From assembly GCF_947179165.1 (NCBI RefSeq), contig NC_077244.1, forward strand, positions 12,964,949 to 13,028,948: a stretch of 64,000 nt of DNA. The letters are read 5' to 3'. The notes beneath the pieces are model-generated. The model was not told where the DNA came from, ran no database searches, and saw nothing but the letters and a program-made list of their open reading frames with translations. The position numbers and the translations under genes were made by a program. Shown piece after piece: positions 23,868 through 33,984 of the stretch (within the stretch, counting starts at the first letter, position 1; every line of letters begins with the position of its first letter). This DNA is from Solanum dulcamara (taxonomy: Eukaryota; Streptophyta; Magnoliopsida; Solanales; Solanaceae).

Positions 23868-25991
23868 TGTCACGACCCCAGTTAGGCCCTAAGTGTGATA
23901 CGATGATCAAAATCCCAAAGGACTACAATCAAGCCTCTTAGAATATCATTCATAATCATACATAAGGTAAATAAAGCAATAAAACTTAAATATAGAAGCG
24001 GAAATAAAGTGTCAACAAGAATAGACTCAATAAAAAAGAATAAGTCTCAAAGACAACATAGACTCCATGAAATCCAACATGCCTCTACTAGTCTAGATAG
24101 GGGCATAAGACAAGATCCTAGCTCACCCAATATAAATCATGAAAAGGTCATAAAAAGCAATGAAAATATAGATTCTTGTTTGAATCATGAGGACTCACCA
24201 ATAACAGGAAAATAAGGCTCAACTATATCCATGAGTGGGAGGTATGTGATGATCATCCGACCCAACATTATGATATAATATAGGCAAAAATATGTGTTAG
24301 TACGTGGTATTTGCTAAGTATGTGAGAAGTATGCATGAACAATGATAATAGGATATAAATAATAAGAACCTGAGATTCATGACCAATCTCTTAAAACATG
24401 AGTAAACCTTGAAAATATTTAAACATCATAATCATGTGGTCAATGCATCAAAACATCATCATGAGTACTCATACCTTTTTCATATACCTTGTCATGGGAT
24501 AGGGCCTTTAACCGACATATAAGAATATGTAAGCTATAACATGGAGTACAATGTAACTCCCACATCGAGAAGTGAGAGGCAACTTTGCAAAGATAGACTC
24601 TGTGAGAACATCATGAGCTATATTGAATCCACCATCTATGTCATATTGGCATAATAAACCTACGCGGGTAATGTAGTTAGAGACTAAAGGTTACTACTAG
24701 GATTCCCTTAGGTAGCTATTTTGGCTACCGGATTGAACCCTATCTTAAAGTCCTCTCGATTCTTAGTCATTATCTCAGTGAAAAGTCATAAATCATAGTA
24801 ATTAATATCATTAGGAAAGACAATAATAGATATTAATCCTTATCATAAAGTAATCATAAGAGTAGATCATTAACATCATTGATTTATAAGAATCCATAAG
24901 TTTAGTGAAAAAAGTCTTTCACCTCTTTAACATGAGTGTGTGACGAAAATCCATCACAACCTTAATACTTTTGCCTGAAACATCATTGAGTTCATAGATC
25001 ATCATCATTCATTACTTTTCATAAGTCATTCATAAGTCTTGACAATCATTCATAGTTCATTCATAGAAATAATTTATAAATCATGATCATAACTCTTTGA
25101 AAACATACTTGAAAATAGCATAGAGTATGGGTTAATGAAATCAAATTGGAATCATGCAATGTAATGTGAATTTTACATAATTAGATCAATGCAAATGAAA
25201 TATATCATAACTAAGATGATCCAACGCAATTTCATGAAAAAGGAGGGCTTTGAAGAAGAATTCGTAAGGAGAATTTAGAAAAAACCTTGGGACTCCATGG
25301 ATGGAAGGAACCATGAAAGAATTACCAAATACCTTATACTTTAGAAGACCTAAATTGCACACGAATTAGAGACATGATCTGGAAACCCTTGGAATTTGCT
25401 TTGAGAAAGAAGATGAACCTTGGGAGAGAAATTTAGATAGAGGATTTTGTGATTTGGGGTTAGGGAGTGAATGAGAGACTTATGAGGGCTTAGGGTAGTT
25501 AATATAATAGGATTTAAACCAAAAACCATCCAAATACATTAATGAAAAAGTAGGAAAAAATGAAAATACCCCTGAACTTAACTGAATCGGGTATCTGCAC
25601 GGGAGGGCACCACGGCTCGTGAAGCTCACCATGGGTCATTATGATGGTCATGATCCTAAGGGTCGACTGGTTGACTTCCATGGAGACCACCAAGGTCTGT
25701 GAAGTCCTTCAACGTCTGTGGAGCCTGTCATGGTCGTCTCCTAACTTACGGGGTCCTAAGGTTCAAGTTCACAGACGGCTTCATGATCTGTGATACGCAT
25801 CATGGGCCGTAGATCCCTCCTAGACCCTTTTGCTTTCTTCCCCTATTTCCTGCCACTTATACTGTCCCTTTCCACGGGCATGAAGCTGATTATGATGCAT
25901 GATGGGTCTCGTGATCATTATCTGGTGCACCTTTTCTATGATGTCCATCTTAAACTCCATTTTTTGAATTTCCAACTTCTGAGGTCTTACA
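23868..25991 (-). mobile_element. 3' LTR of a gypsy element, minus strand, 2.1 kb
   Basis: On the minus strand it starts TGTAAGACCTCAGAAG at 25991, next to a purine tract, and ends GGGGTCGTGACA at 23868. It is the best-preserved member of the family also seen at 9541-11753, 11879-12597 and (plus strand) 27011-27757. U3 (about 25600-25930) is rich in short palindromes around CATGGTC and CACGG. The matching integrase C-terminus follows on its right. Confidence 0.9.
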
Positions 25992-25994
25992 ATA

Positions 25995-26025
25995 TCTCCT
26001 CCTTCAGAATAATCGCCCTCGAATG
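25995..26025 (-). promoter_or_regulatory. Polypurine tract and upstream hairpin relic, minus strand
   Basis: On the minus strand GAAGGAGGAGA (26005-25995) lies just before the LTR, preceded by CATTCGAGGGCGATTATT. This is a decayed form of the hairpin CATTCGAGGACGAATG seen at 615 and 60929. Confidence 0.8.
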
Positions 26026-26464
26026 GGACTCAAACTAGCATGAATGGATTAAGAAAAAGGAACAGTAGCCTAACATAAATGCAAAACATATCGAAAATGC
26101 ATTAAAACATGAAATATTCAATCCCAAGCCAAAACATGACTTTAAAACTCATTTCATGAACATGAATGCATATGAGAACATGAGAATAACTAAACCACAT
26201 GGATTTGACAGAGTGAATCATGAAAGAAATCAATATCTCAACTAGGAACGGAAGGAAAAAGATGAGGATATCGTGAAATCATATCAGCTTCGACTTCCTA
26301 TATAGCACCTTCAACCTCTTAGTTCCTCCAAAACACTTAAACAAAAGTTATTTCCTTGTTCCTCAACCTCCAAAGGAACTATGGAGCTAGGATCACCAAC
26401 AAACTTCCTCAAGAAAGACATATGGAACACCGGATGAACCGATACTTTGCCTCTTGAGGTAAGG
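26026..26464 (-). pseudogene. Gypsy integrase C-terminus, minus strand
   Basis: Translated on the minus strand from about 26464, it gives FLTSRGKVSVHPVFHMSFLRK then FVGDPSSIVPLE and, after a frameshift, a VEADMISRYPHLF-like end. This is the conserved tail of a Tekay-like gypsy integrase just after the VAYEL..LP motif. Upstream of FLTS the homology stops abruptly at about 26464, at the same place where the plus-strand copy ends near 32189. Its own PPT and LTR follow. Confidence 0.82.
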
Positions 26465-27010
26465 AATAGACTAGTCCATCTTTCTTCTCTTCTCTTGTTT
26501 TTCTGTGCAGGTAAATACAAACCTGCAACTCTTCATTCAGCTTTTGGGGGTACAGCCATAGGTACTTCTAGGTGCAGCAATAGCATGGTGCAACAGGGTA
26601 CAAATGGGACCTTGCTTTCTTCCCTTTATGCAGGCCCTCTATGGAACTGCTCTATGGGGTGCAGTATCTTGTGGCTTCTATAGAGAAGCACCCTCAGCTT
26701 TCCATCCACATCTTCCACTAACAATACCCACCAACAACAACCCCACCAACCTGCAGCATACAAGGAACAAATACAAGTTAATAGTACTAGTTACAGCAGC
26801 TTGCAGATTTGTTTGTTTGTTTAGTGCTTTGGTTTTGTTTGTCTATGCAGGTACTCTAAAAAGCATCTTACCACATTAGCTAGGGAGGCAACAAGGAGTT
26901 GGTTACTACTGCAGGGGCACAGCTATACTGAAATATAGCCATGCACCAACACAAACTAGCACTGCAGACCACTGCAGACCAGGTTATATATCGGTTGACA
27001 GTCGCTCCCA
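26465..27010 (+). repeat. Unplaced repeat family, copy 1
   Basis: Not coding in any way I recognise. The part 26750-26860 aligns by eye with 33030-33155 (shared AATAGTACT, TACAGCAG, TTTGTTTGTTTGT and a T-rich run ending YATGCAGGT), so it is a second copy of the family at 32190-33984. It contains three sites that look like plant 3' splice acceptors (pyrimidine/TG-rich run ending in GCAG at 26510, 26633 and 26850) and many CAACA/CACCAACA words. Confidence 0.6.
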
Positions 27011-27757
27011 CACAAATATGATGTTAGGATTTACACTATATTTTGATTACGATTCTCATTATGACTTATGAATTCCCTACAATTTGCATTGACTATGTAT
27101 TAGGTTTCACATGACATTTTTAAAGGTCATATCCCATACTAAGGTATATGAAAAATATATAAGTCCTCATGAGGAAGTTTTGATGTATTGACCACAAGAT
27201 TATGATGTTTAAATATTTTCAAGGATTTGCTCATGTTTTAAGATATTGGTTATGCAATCCATGTTCATATTGCTTATGTCCTATTATCATTGTTCAAATA
27301 TACTTCTCACATAATTAGTGCGTTCTATATATTAATGCATCTTTTTTCTACATTGTATCATAATATAGGATCAGACAATCATCACACACCTCTCACTCAT
27401 TTCTAGAGTTGAGCCTTATTTTCCTACTATTGGTGAGTCCTCGTGATTCTAGGACAAAACTCTATATTTTCATCGTTTATATTAGGTAAGCTAGAAGCTT
27501 GTCTTATGGCCTCATCTTGACTAGTAGAGGCATGTTGGATGTCATGGAGTCTTTGTTGTTTTTCTATTTCGAGTTTGAGACTTATTCTCTTTTATTGAGA
27601 CTATTATTGTTGAGACTTTATTTCCTCTTCTATGTTTAAGTCTTATTTTTTTATTTACTTTATGTATACTCATGAATAAAATACTAAGAGGCTTGGTTGG
27701 AGTCCTTTAGGATTTCAATCGCCGTGTCACACCTAGGGCGTTAGTTGGGTCATGGCA
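27011..27757 (+). mobile_element. 5'-truncated 5' LTR of a gypsy element
   Basis: This is the reverse complement of the 23868 family: shared landmarks are GGTGAGTCCTC, TAGAGGCATGTTGGAT and AAGAGGCTTGGTTGGAGTCC, and it ends GGGTCATGGCA at 27757. Similarity to 23868-24500 is roughly 80% by eye. The first two thirds of the LTR are missing; the left edge is uncertain. Confidence 0.8.
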
Positions 27758-27760
27758 TAT

Positions 27761-27773
27761 TTGCTATCAAAGC
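27761..27773 (+). other. Decayed primer-binding site
   Basis: TTGCTATCAAAGC, three bases after the LTR end, resembles TGGTATCAGAGC with a few substitutions. It supports reading 27011-27757 as a 5' LTR. Confidence 0.65.
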
Positions 27774-27829
27774 ATAAAGTTTAAAGTATCCTAGGGAGTA
27801 TAACATGATATGTTAAGTAGTATCTTATT

Positions 27830-29120
27830 CATCGGTGTGAAGCATGCTACATCTATGAATAGAAGACTATGTGGTGTCTTCGGAAAAATATCACTTCTTT
27901 TATTATCTTATCTTGTGATAGAGTTGAACTCTAAGGTTACTCTCTCTAAAGCTTTCTCTTTGCAATTACAGAAATATACCTCTAAGAAGAATCCCCGCAA
28001 GATGAAATGTTGAGGAGAAATAACCAACTCCAAATGACCCTTTGAATGAGCAAGTCTCTCATGCAGAGTTTTGGGTTGTATTTCAAGTCTTATCAAGACA
28101 TAGCCGTTCAAGCTAATATGAAAGTAGTATCTCCCGTGAACTCAAATGTGGGTATGGCGGCTAGCTGGGTTTGTGACTTCTCTCGGATGAAACCTCTTGA
28201 ATTCCATGGCTCTTAAGTAGACAAGGATCCACAAAAATTCACTGAGGGCATTGCTAAGATTATTAGGATCATGGGTATTAGTCTAGTGAAGAAGGTGGAA
28301 TTAGCCACTTATCAGCTTATGTGAGTTACACAAATTTTGTATGACAATGGAAGGATAAAGAAGGTAGAGATGATGGTTGCGTTGATTGGGAGGAATTCAA
28401 AAGTGTTTTTCTTGATCGGTTCTTTCTTTTGGAGTTGAGAAAAGCCAAGGTACAAGAGTTCATAAATTTGCTCCAAGGTAATTTGAGTGTGAAGGAGTAT
28501 GTCCTCAAGTTCACAAAATTTTCGAAATGTGCTCCTTTTATAGTTGTGGATCCAAGGGTTCGTATATGTAAGTTCATTTATTGTGTGTCTGATTTGGTGG
28601 TCAAATAATGTAAAACCTCCATGCTCATCAAGAAGATCGATATTTTGAGGCTCAGGAAACATGCAGAACAAATAGAGCAAGAGAAGTTGAAAGAGAGGTC
28701 TAGAATGGAGTCCAAGAGGGCTCGAACTACTAGTAGAGGTAATTTCTCATATGGTAAGTCTTGAAATGGTGTCCATTTTCATTTTTTTCAAAAAATCTTC
28801 AAATACACATGCTCCAAATTTCGATAGATAGGGTGCCTGATCCTAAGGTTCCAGGAAGAGCTCTGAGTGGTCAAGTCATTTTTTCATGCAAGAAGTGTGG
28901 AAGGAACCATAAGGGAGAATGCTTAGAGGGATTTGATGCATGTTATATGTGTGATAAGATAATTCATCAGGTAAAGGACTGTAGAGGTGGTGCTAGACCC
29001 CAGGCTTATACTCAGGCTATAGGCCATCCGCATCAGCACACCACTACTTCGGGTGGCAGTTACCGCCAAAACAAATTTTATTCTCTTCAAACTCATCAAG
29101 AGGTATCTGGTATATTATAA
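27830..29120 (+). pseudogene. Gypsy gag relic with zinc knuckles
   Basis: Recognisable gag pieces across frames are MKPLEFHGS, a PQKFTEG block, KKVELATYQL and a region matching the retrotransposon gag helix bundle (28330-28600). Then CKKCGRNHKGEC and CYMCDKIIHQVKDC appear at about 28890-28985. The second of these is a full CX2CX4HX4C knuckle that would bind nucleic acid. Stops and frameshifts break the rest. Confidence 0.82.
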
Positions 29121-30990
29121 TTCTTTGACTTTGATGTTTATGCATTGTTAGATCCAGCTACTACTCTATCATTTATTACTCCCTATCTTGCTATGAAATT
29201 CATTGTTAGTCCTGAGATCTTGTTAGAACCTTTTTCGGTCTGTACTTCTTTTAGTGATTCAGTTATGGACAAGAGAGTTTATAGAGATTGTCCTATTTCA
29301 GTTTTTCATAAAATCACCTCAATCAATCTTGTAGAGCTTGATATGACCAATTTTGATATTATACTCGGTATGGATTATCTTCATACATGTTATGCTACTT
29401 TATGTTGTAGGTCTTGGGTGGTCAAGTTTTATTTTCCTAATAAGCCAGTCCTAGAATGGAAAGGTAGCAATTCCATGTTTAAAGGTCAATTCATCTCATA
29501 TCATAAAGCTCAAAAAATAATTTCCAAAGGTAGAATCTATCATTTAGTCTGGGTTAGGGATACAAATTCTGAAGCTCCTACTTTTGAGTTTTTTTGAGTC
29601 ATTAATGAGTTTTCAAAAGTTTTTCCTAATGATCTTCTAGGTATATCTCCCAAAGGGGAAATAAACTTTGGTATCGATCTTGTCCCCAATACCCAACCTA
29701 TCTTTATTCCTCTTTACCGAATGGCCCCAATAGAATCGAAAGAGTTAAAGGATCAGTTGAAGGATTTGTCAGATAAGGATTTCATAAGACCAAGTATCTT
29801 TCCATGGGTTACTCTGGTTCTCTGTGTCAACAAAAAGGATGGTTCTCTCCGAATGTGTATCGACTATCGACAATTAAAAAAGGTCACAATAAAAAATAAG
29901 TATCTCATTCCAAATATTGATGACTTGTTCGATCAAATCTAAGGAGCAAGTTACGTTTTAAAGATTGATATTTGAGCGGGTTATCATCAACTCTAAGTTA
30001 GAGAATGCGATATTCCGAAGATGGCTTTTTGAACTTAGTATGGTAACTTTGAATTCTTGGTTATGTCTTTTGAACTAATGAATGCTCCTACAACTTTTAT
30101 GGCTTTGATAAATAGGGTGTTCAAGAAATATTTAGATATATTAATAATTGTATTCATTGATGATATTTTGGTCTATTCTCGGAGTGAAGAGGAGCATTCC
30201 GACCATTTGAGAATTGTACTGCAAGTCCTCAAGGACTATTAGTTATACACTAAGCTTAGCAAATGTTAGTTTTGGTTAAGGCAGTTTCTTTCCTTGGCCA
30301 TATTATCTCTGGTAAAGGTATTATGGTTGATCCTAAGAAGACCGAGCGGTTAAGAATTGGCCTAGACCTTTGTCTCCTTTGGATATTTGGAGTTTCTTGG
30401 TCTTAGCCAGATATTATAGATAGTTTGTAGAAGGTTTCTCTTCCATTGCATCACTATTGACTACTTTGACTCAAAAGGAGGTGAAATTCTAATAGTCCGA
30501 GGCATGTGAGAAAAGTTTCCAAGAATTGAAAGATACACTTACTTCCGCTCCAGTGTTGACTTTACTGTAAGGTTCCAATGGGTTTATTGTTTATTATGAT
30601 GTTTTAAGGGTTGGTCTTGGTTGTGTTCGATGCAAAATGGTAAGGTGATAGCCTATGCTTCCAAGTAAGTTAAGGTGCATGAAAAGAACTATCCGACTCA
30701 TGACTTGGAGTTAGTCGAGGTTGGGTTTGCTTTAAAGATTTGGAGGCACTATATGGTGTCCATGTTGATGTATTCACCGACCATAAAAGTTTACAGTATG
30801 TGTTCAAATAAAAGGATTTGAACTTTCGACAAAGGAGATGATTTGAGCTTTCAAAGGACTATAATATGAGTGTATTGTATTATTCGGGTAAAACAATTGT
30901 GGTTTCCGATGATCTTAGTAGATTGTCCATGAATAGTGTTACCCATGTTGAGGATGCAAAGAAGTAGAAAGTTCGTTATATTCATAGACT
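29121..30990 (+). pseudogene. Gypsy protease, reverse transcriptase and RNase H relic
   Basis: Protease: the active-site stretch normally LLDSGAT reads LLDPATT, so the catalytic DSG is lost; LGMDYLHTCYATL follows. [34 protein letters not shown] and the catalytic [10 protein letters not shown] at about 30160-30190. RNase H: KVIAYASK and YPTHDLELV (30645-30730), then decayed HKSLQYVF. Many stops. It is of the same type as the pol at 58050-60795, and unlike that copy keeps the RT core. Confidence 0.88.
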
Positions 30991-31199
30991 AGCCCATTTA
31001 TCTGTTTGATTGGTTGATTCCGAGGATGGTGGTGTTTTTGTTCAAATTGATTCTGAATTGTCTCTTGTGGCGGATATTAAAGTCAAGAAAAATAGTATTT
31101 TACCTTGGTTGAGTTCAAGAAAGTAGTTTTCAAAAAAGCCATTGAGGCTTTGTCTTAAGGATGAGTGGTGTATTGAGATATCAAGGCCGATTGTGTATT

Positions 31200-32189
31200 C
31201 CCGATGTTGATTAGAGATTTGAGGAAAGTGTATTTGTGGAATGGAATGAAGAAGGATATTGCACAGTTTGTGGCCAAATGTCTTAATTGTCAACAAGTGA
31301 AAGTTGACAATAAAAAAATAGGAGGTTTTGCTCAAGATATTGAGATTTTTACTTGGAAGTTGAAAGCCTTGAATATGGACTTCATTACAGGTTTTCCTCA
31401 TACTCGTAAGTAAGTTTTTCCATTTGTCTTCATTATAGGTTTTCCTTGTACTCATAGGTAAATTTTTCCATTTGACTTCATTACAGGTTTTTCTCATACT
31501 CGTAGGCAACTTTTTTTCTATTAAGAATTCTTATTCAGCTGAGGACTATGCTAGATTATATATCCAAGAGTTGGTTAAGCTTCACAGTGTTCCACTATCT
31601 ATCATTTCAGACTGAGGTACTCAGTTTACATCTCAGTTTTGGAGATCTTTCGAAAAGGTTCTAGGTACTCAAGTCAAGCTTAGCACAATGTTTTACCCTT
31701 AGACCAATGGTCAAGCCGAGCATACTATTCAGACCTTAGAGAACATGTTGAGAGCCTATGTCATTGATTTCAAGGGTAAATAGGATGATCACTTGCCGTT
31801 GATTGAGTTTGTTTATAATAATAGTTACCATTCCATCATTCAGATGGCTCCATTTGAAGCCTTATATGGTATGAGGTGTAGATCTCCTATAGGTTGGTTT
31901 GAGGTTGGTGGGGCTGCCTTGATAAGACCCAAGTTTGTGTATGAGACTATGGAGAATGTTAGATTGATTAGAGAAGGATTAAAGACTGCCCAGAGTCAGT
32001 AAAAGTCCTATTCAGTTATAAGGAGAAAGGATCTTGAGTTTGAGGTTGATGATTAGGTTTACTTGAAAATCTCACCCATGAAGGGTGTTATGCATTTTGG
32101 TAAGAAAAGAAAGCTTAGTCCCAGCTATGCTGGCCTATATCATATTTTGAGGCTGATTGGTAAGGTGGCATATGAGTTTGATTTTTCAG
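31200..32189 (+). pseudogene. Gypsy integrase relic, truncated before the C-terminus
   Basis: The zinc-finger end KCLNCQQVKVD and the first catalytic region LNMDFITGF (D retained) are present. They are followed by a 48-bp in-frame triplication (31378-31521). Later come SDGQAE-type remains, VYNNSYHSIIQMAPFEALYG, RRSPIGWFEVGG-like sequence and KGVMHFGKKRKLSPSYAG, ending at GKVAYEFDF near 32189. The remaining integrase tail is absent; the missing portion corresponds to the piece on the minus strand at 26026-26464. Confidence 0.85.
31378..31521 (+). repeat. 48-bp tandem triplication in the integrase core
   Basis: Copies start at 31378, 31426 and 31474, each beginning GAC/GTC TTCATTAYAGG. Forty-eight bases are 16 codons, so the frame is kept, but the copies contain TAA/TAG codons. 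The repeat falls directly after the first catalytic aspartate region. Confidence 0.9.
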
Positions 32190-33559
32190 CTCAAACGGAT
32201 AATTGGAGACATTAGTCGAGCAACCTTGAAAAAGTCTGCTATCTTAAATCTAAAGAGGGAGCAATATGCAATTTGGAAGCTCCAACTTGTGGAAAAGGCC
32301 TTCAAATGGTGCAGGACTACAGTATACTCATTATTTGCAAAGCCCAAGAAGTTTCACCTCAAACGGATAATTGGAGACGTTAGTTGAGCGACCTTGAAAA
32401 AGCTAGCAGGCTCCAAAGCACCCTTTGAGGTCCTTTCCTTTCTGATAGCCTGTGCATGTCCTTGCTTATTTTTGTTTGTTTTCTGTGTAGTTGCTTGTTG
32501 GATATATACCCTAACATGCATTAACAACAACTACATAGAGGACACCACAGATACAATCCTTTCCATGATTGCTACAAAAGGATTCTGCAGAACTAGAAGC
32601 ACCTCCTATTTTTGTGCTTGTTTGGTAGCTTGTCTTCCTTTGATTGTTCTTGTGTAGGTGCAAAAACTACTAGGGAGACACACACAAGGAAGGGCCTCCT
32701 TTCCTGTGTAGCTTGCCCCAACAAGCTTCTTAACTTCTCCTACTATGAAAGCAACAAGAAGCTTCACACAAACCTGCACCAGCTTATCTAATTCCCACAC
32801 TTGTTTGCTTCTTTGCTACTTCCTTATGCAGGTTCAATGATTCTCAAACGAGGGGAGAAAAAAGCTTGGCATACTTGGACATCATCACCAAATTATCACT
32901 CCGGCTATACCAATCTTCATATCTCAACACTTGCAACTGCTCCTACAGCAGCACTATTGTACCCCAGCTGCAACTCCAACTATGAGAATGCTTTGATCCT
33001 CAATCCATCAGCAGCCAACATCATACAACCTCTGCTTTACCAATATGCAGCACAAACTAAGCAGTTACAAGCCAATAGTACTTGGTACAGCAGATGGCAA
33101 GTTTGTTTGTTTGTGTATTTTTCTGGTTGTGTTTGCCTGTGCAAGTGTCTCAAGGAGACAACTCTCACCACAATGAGGGGTCTACTCCTAAGTATAACAT
33201 GCAACAAAAAACAACTTATTCTTATCTGCAAACAAGGGGAGACTAAAGCATGGCATGCTAGGACCTCACCAACACCATCCATTACATCTCATTACCTACA
33301 ACAGCTCTATTACAGACAAGCTTCTTGGAGACCACCACTAGTTGACCTTCCTAACAGCAGCCCTATTCAGAGCTACAACATCTTCAAATTGCAGCATGCA
33401 ACAAGTCAATTCAAGTCCTTCCTCAACAACATCTCCAAGGCTATTGGGCGTTACAATTCAATATACTTCCTCTCCTTTCATCCTCCTTAGCTGATATATA
33501 CTTGATCTTGATGTGGATGCATGCATCTATGGGGACTTACTTGGTCTGACAAGACTAAA
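32190..33559 (+). repeat. Unplaced repeat family, copy 2 (body)
   Basis: It begins at the break in the integrase. A 47-bp word with CAAACGGATAATTGGAGAC occurs at 32194 and again at 32358 (164-bp offset). Later, units repeat at about 32850 and 33230 (both with AGGGGAGA...AAAGCWTGGCATRCT). Sites resembling 3' splice acceptors end at 32490, 32657 and 32831, with a decayed one near 33143. The sequence is CA-rich on the plus strand, unlike the AT-rich LTRs around it. I do not recognise the family. Confidence 0.6.
32801..33490 (+). CDS. Open frame of 229 aa inside the unplaced repeat
   Basis: This is the longest open frame in the window that is not recognisable retrotransposon pol or LINE sequence. 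It contains an internal duplication: GEKKAWHTWTSSP near residue 18 and GETKAWHARTSPTP near residue 145. A cysteine-rich hydrophobic stretch (VCLFVYFSGCVCLCKC) lies between. The sequence is Ser/Thr/Gln/Asn-rich and has no domain I know. The duplication follows the DNA repeat structure, so the frame may be open by chance in CA-rich DNA. I would not call it a gene without expression or conservation. Confidence 0.2.
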   Translation: MFASLLLPYAGSMILKRGEKKAWHTWTSSPNYHSGYTNLHISTLATAPTAALLYPSCNSNYENALILNPSAANIIQPLLYQYAAQTKQLQANSTWYSRWQVCLFVYFSGCVCLCKCLKETTLTTMRGLLLSITCNKKQLILICKQGETKAWHARTSPTPSITSHYLQQLYYRQASWRPPLVDLPNSSPIQSYNIFKLQHATSQFKSFLNNISKAIGRYNSIYFLSFHPP

Positions 33560-33984
33560 AAGGGCAAAGATGAAAAGAACCTTCTCATCCCATGCGAGAT
33601 AGAAGTTTCGTATACTTGTTCTTCTTCAATTTACCTATGTATGATACGTAGTATAGTTGAATAGGACTAGTGTAGGTTACTTTATTGTTTTCTTATGGAA
33701 GGGGAGAGTCTCCCTCATTTATGCTTTCTTAGTTGATTTGTACCGAGAGGAGTCCTCTCATAGGTTTACTGCTTTCTAGTTATAGTTAGCCATTTTTTGT
33801 ACCGGAGATGAGTTAGCCGACCTTAGTAGGTTAGCCGACTTATATACCAACATGGGATCGGAGGTAAGGTTTATGTCCCCCTCCTTGTATTTTTCTATTT
33901 TGTTATTTATGTTAAGGCTTGGGGGTGATGCTCAACCCCTGACTGTGCACGAGAGGTGGGAGTCTCGTGTAGGGTCTGTTCCCA
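33560..33984 (+). mobile_element. LINE-type 3' tail
   Basis: It matches the reverse complement of the LINE 3' end at 44466-44770. Shared words in order are GGGGAGAGTCTCCCT, ATGAGTTRGYCGACCTT, GGTTTATGTCCCCCT and TTATGTTAAGGCYTGGGGGTG. It sits directly after the unplaced repeat, so the two may form one LINE-mobilised unit, or this may be a separate 5'-truncated LINE. No clean poly-A is left; the sequence ends CCCATAAAAGAAAA next to the LTR at 33985. Confidence 0.75.
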
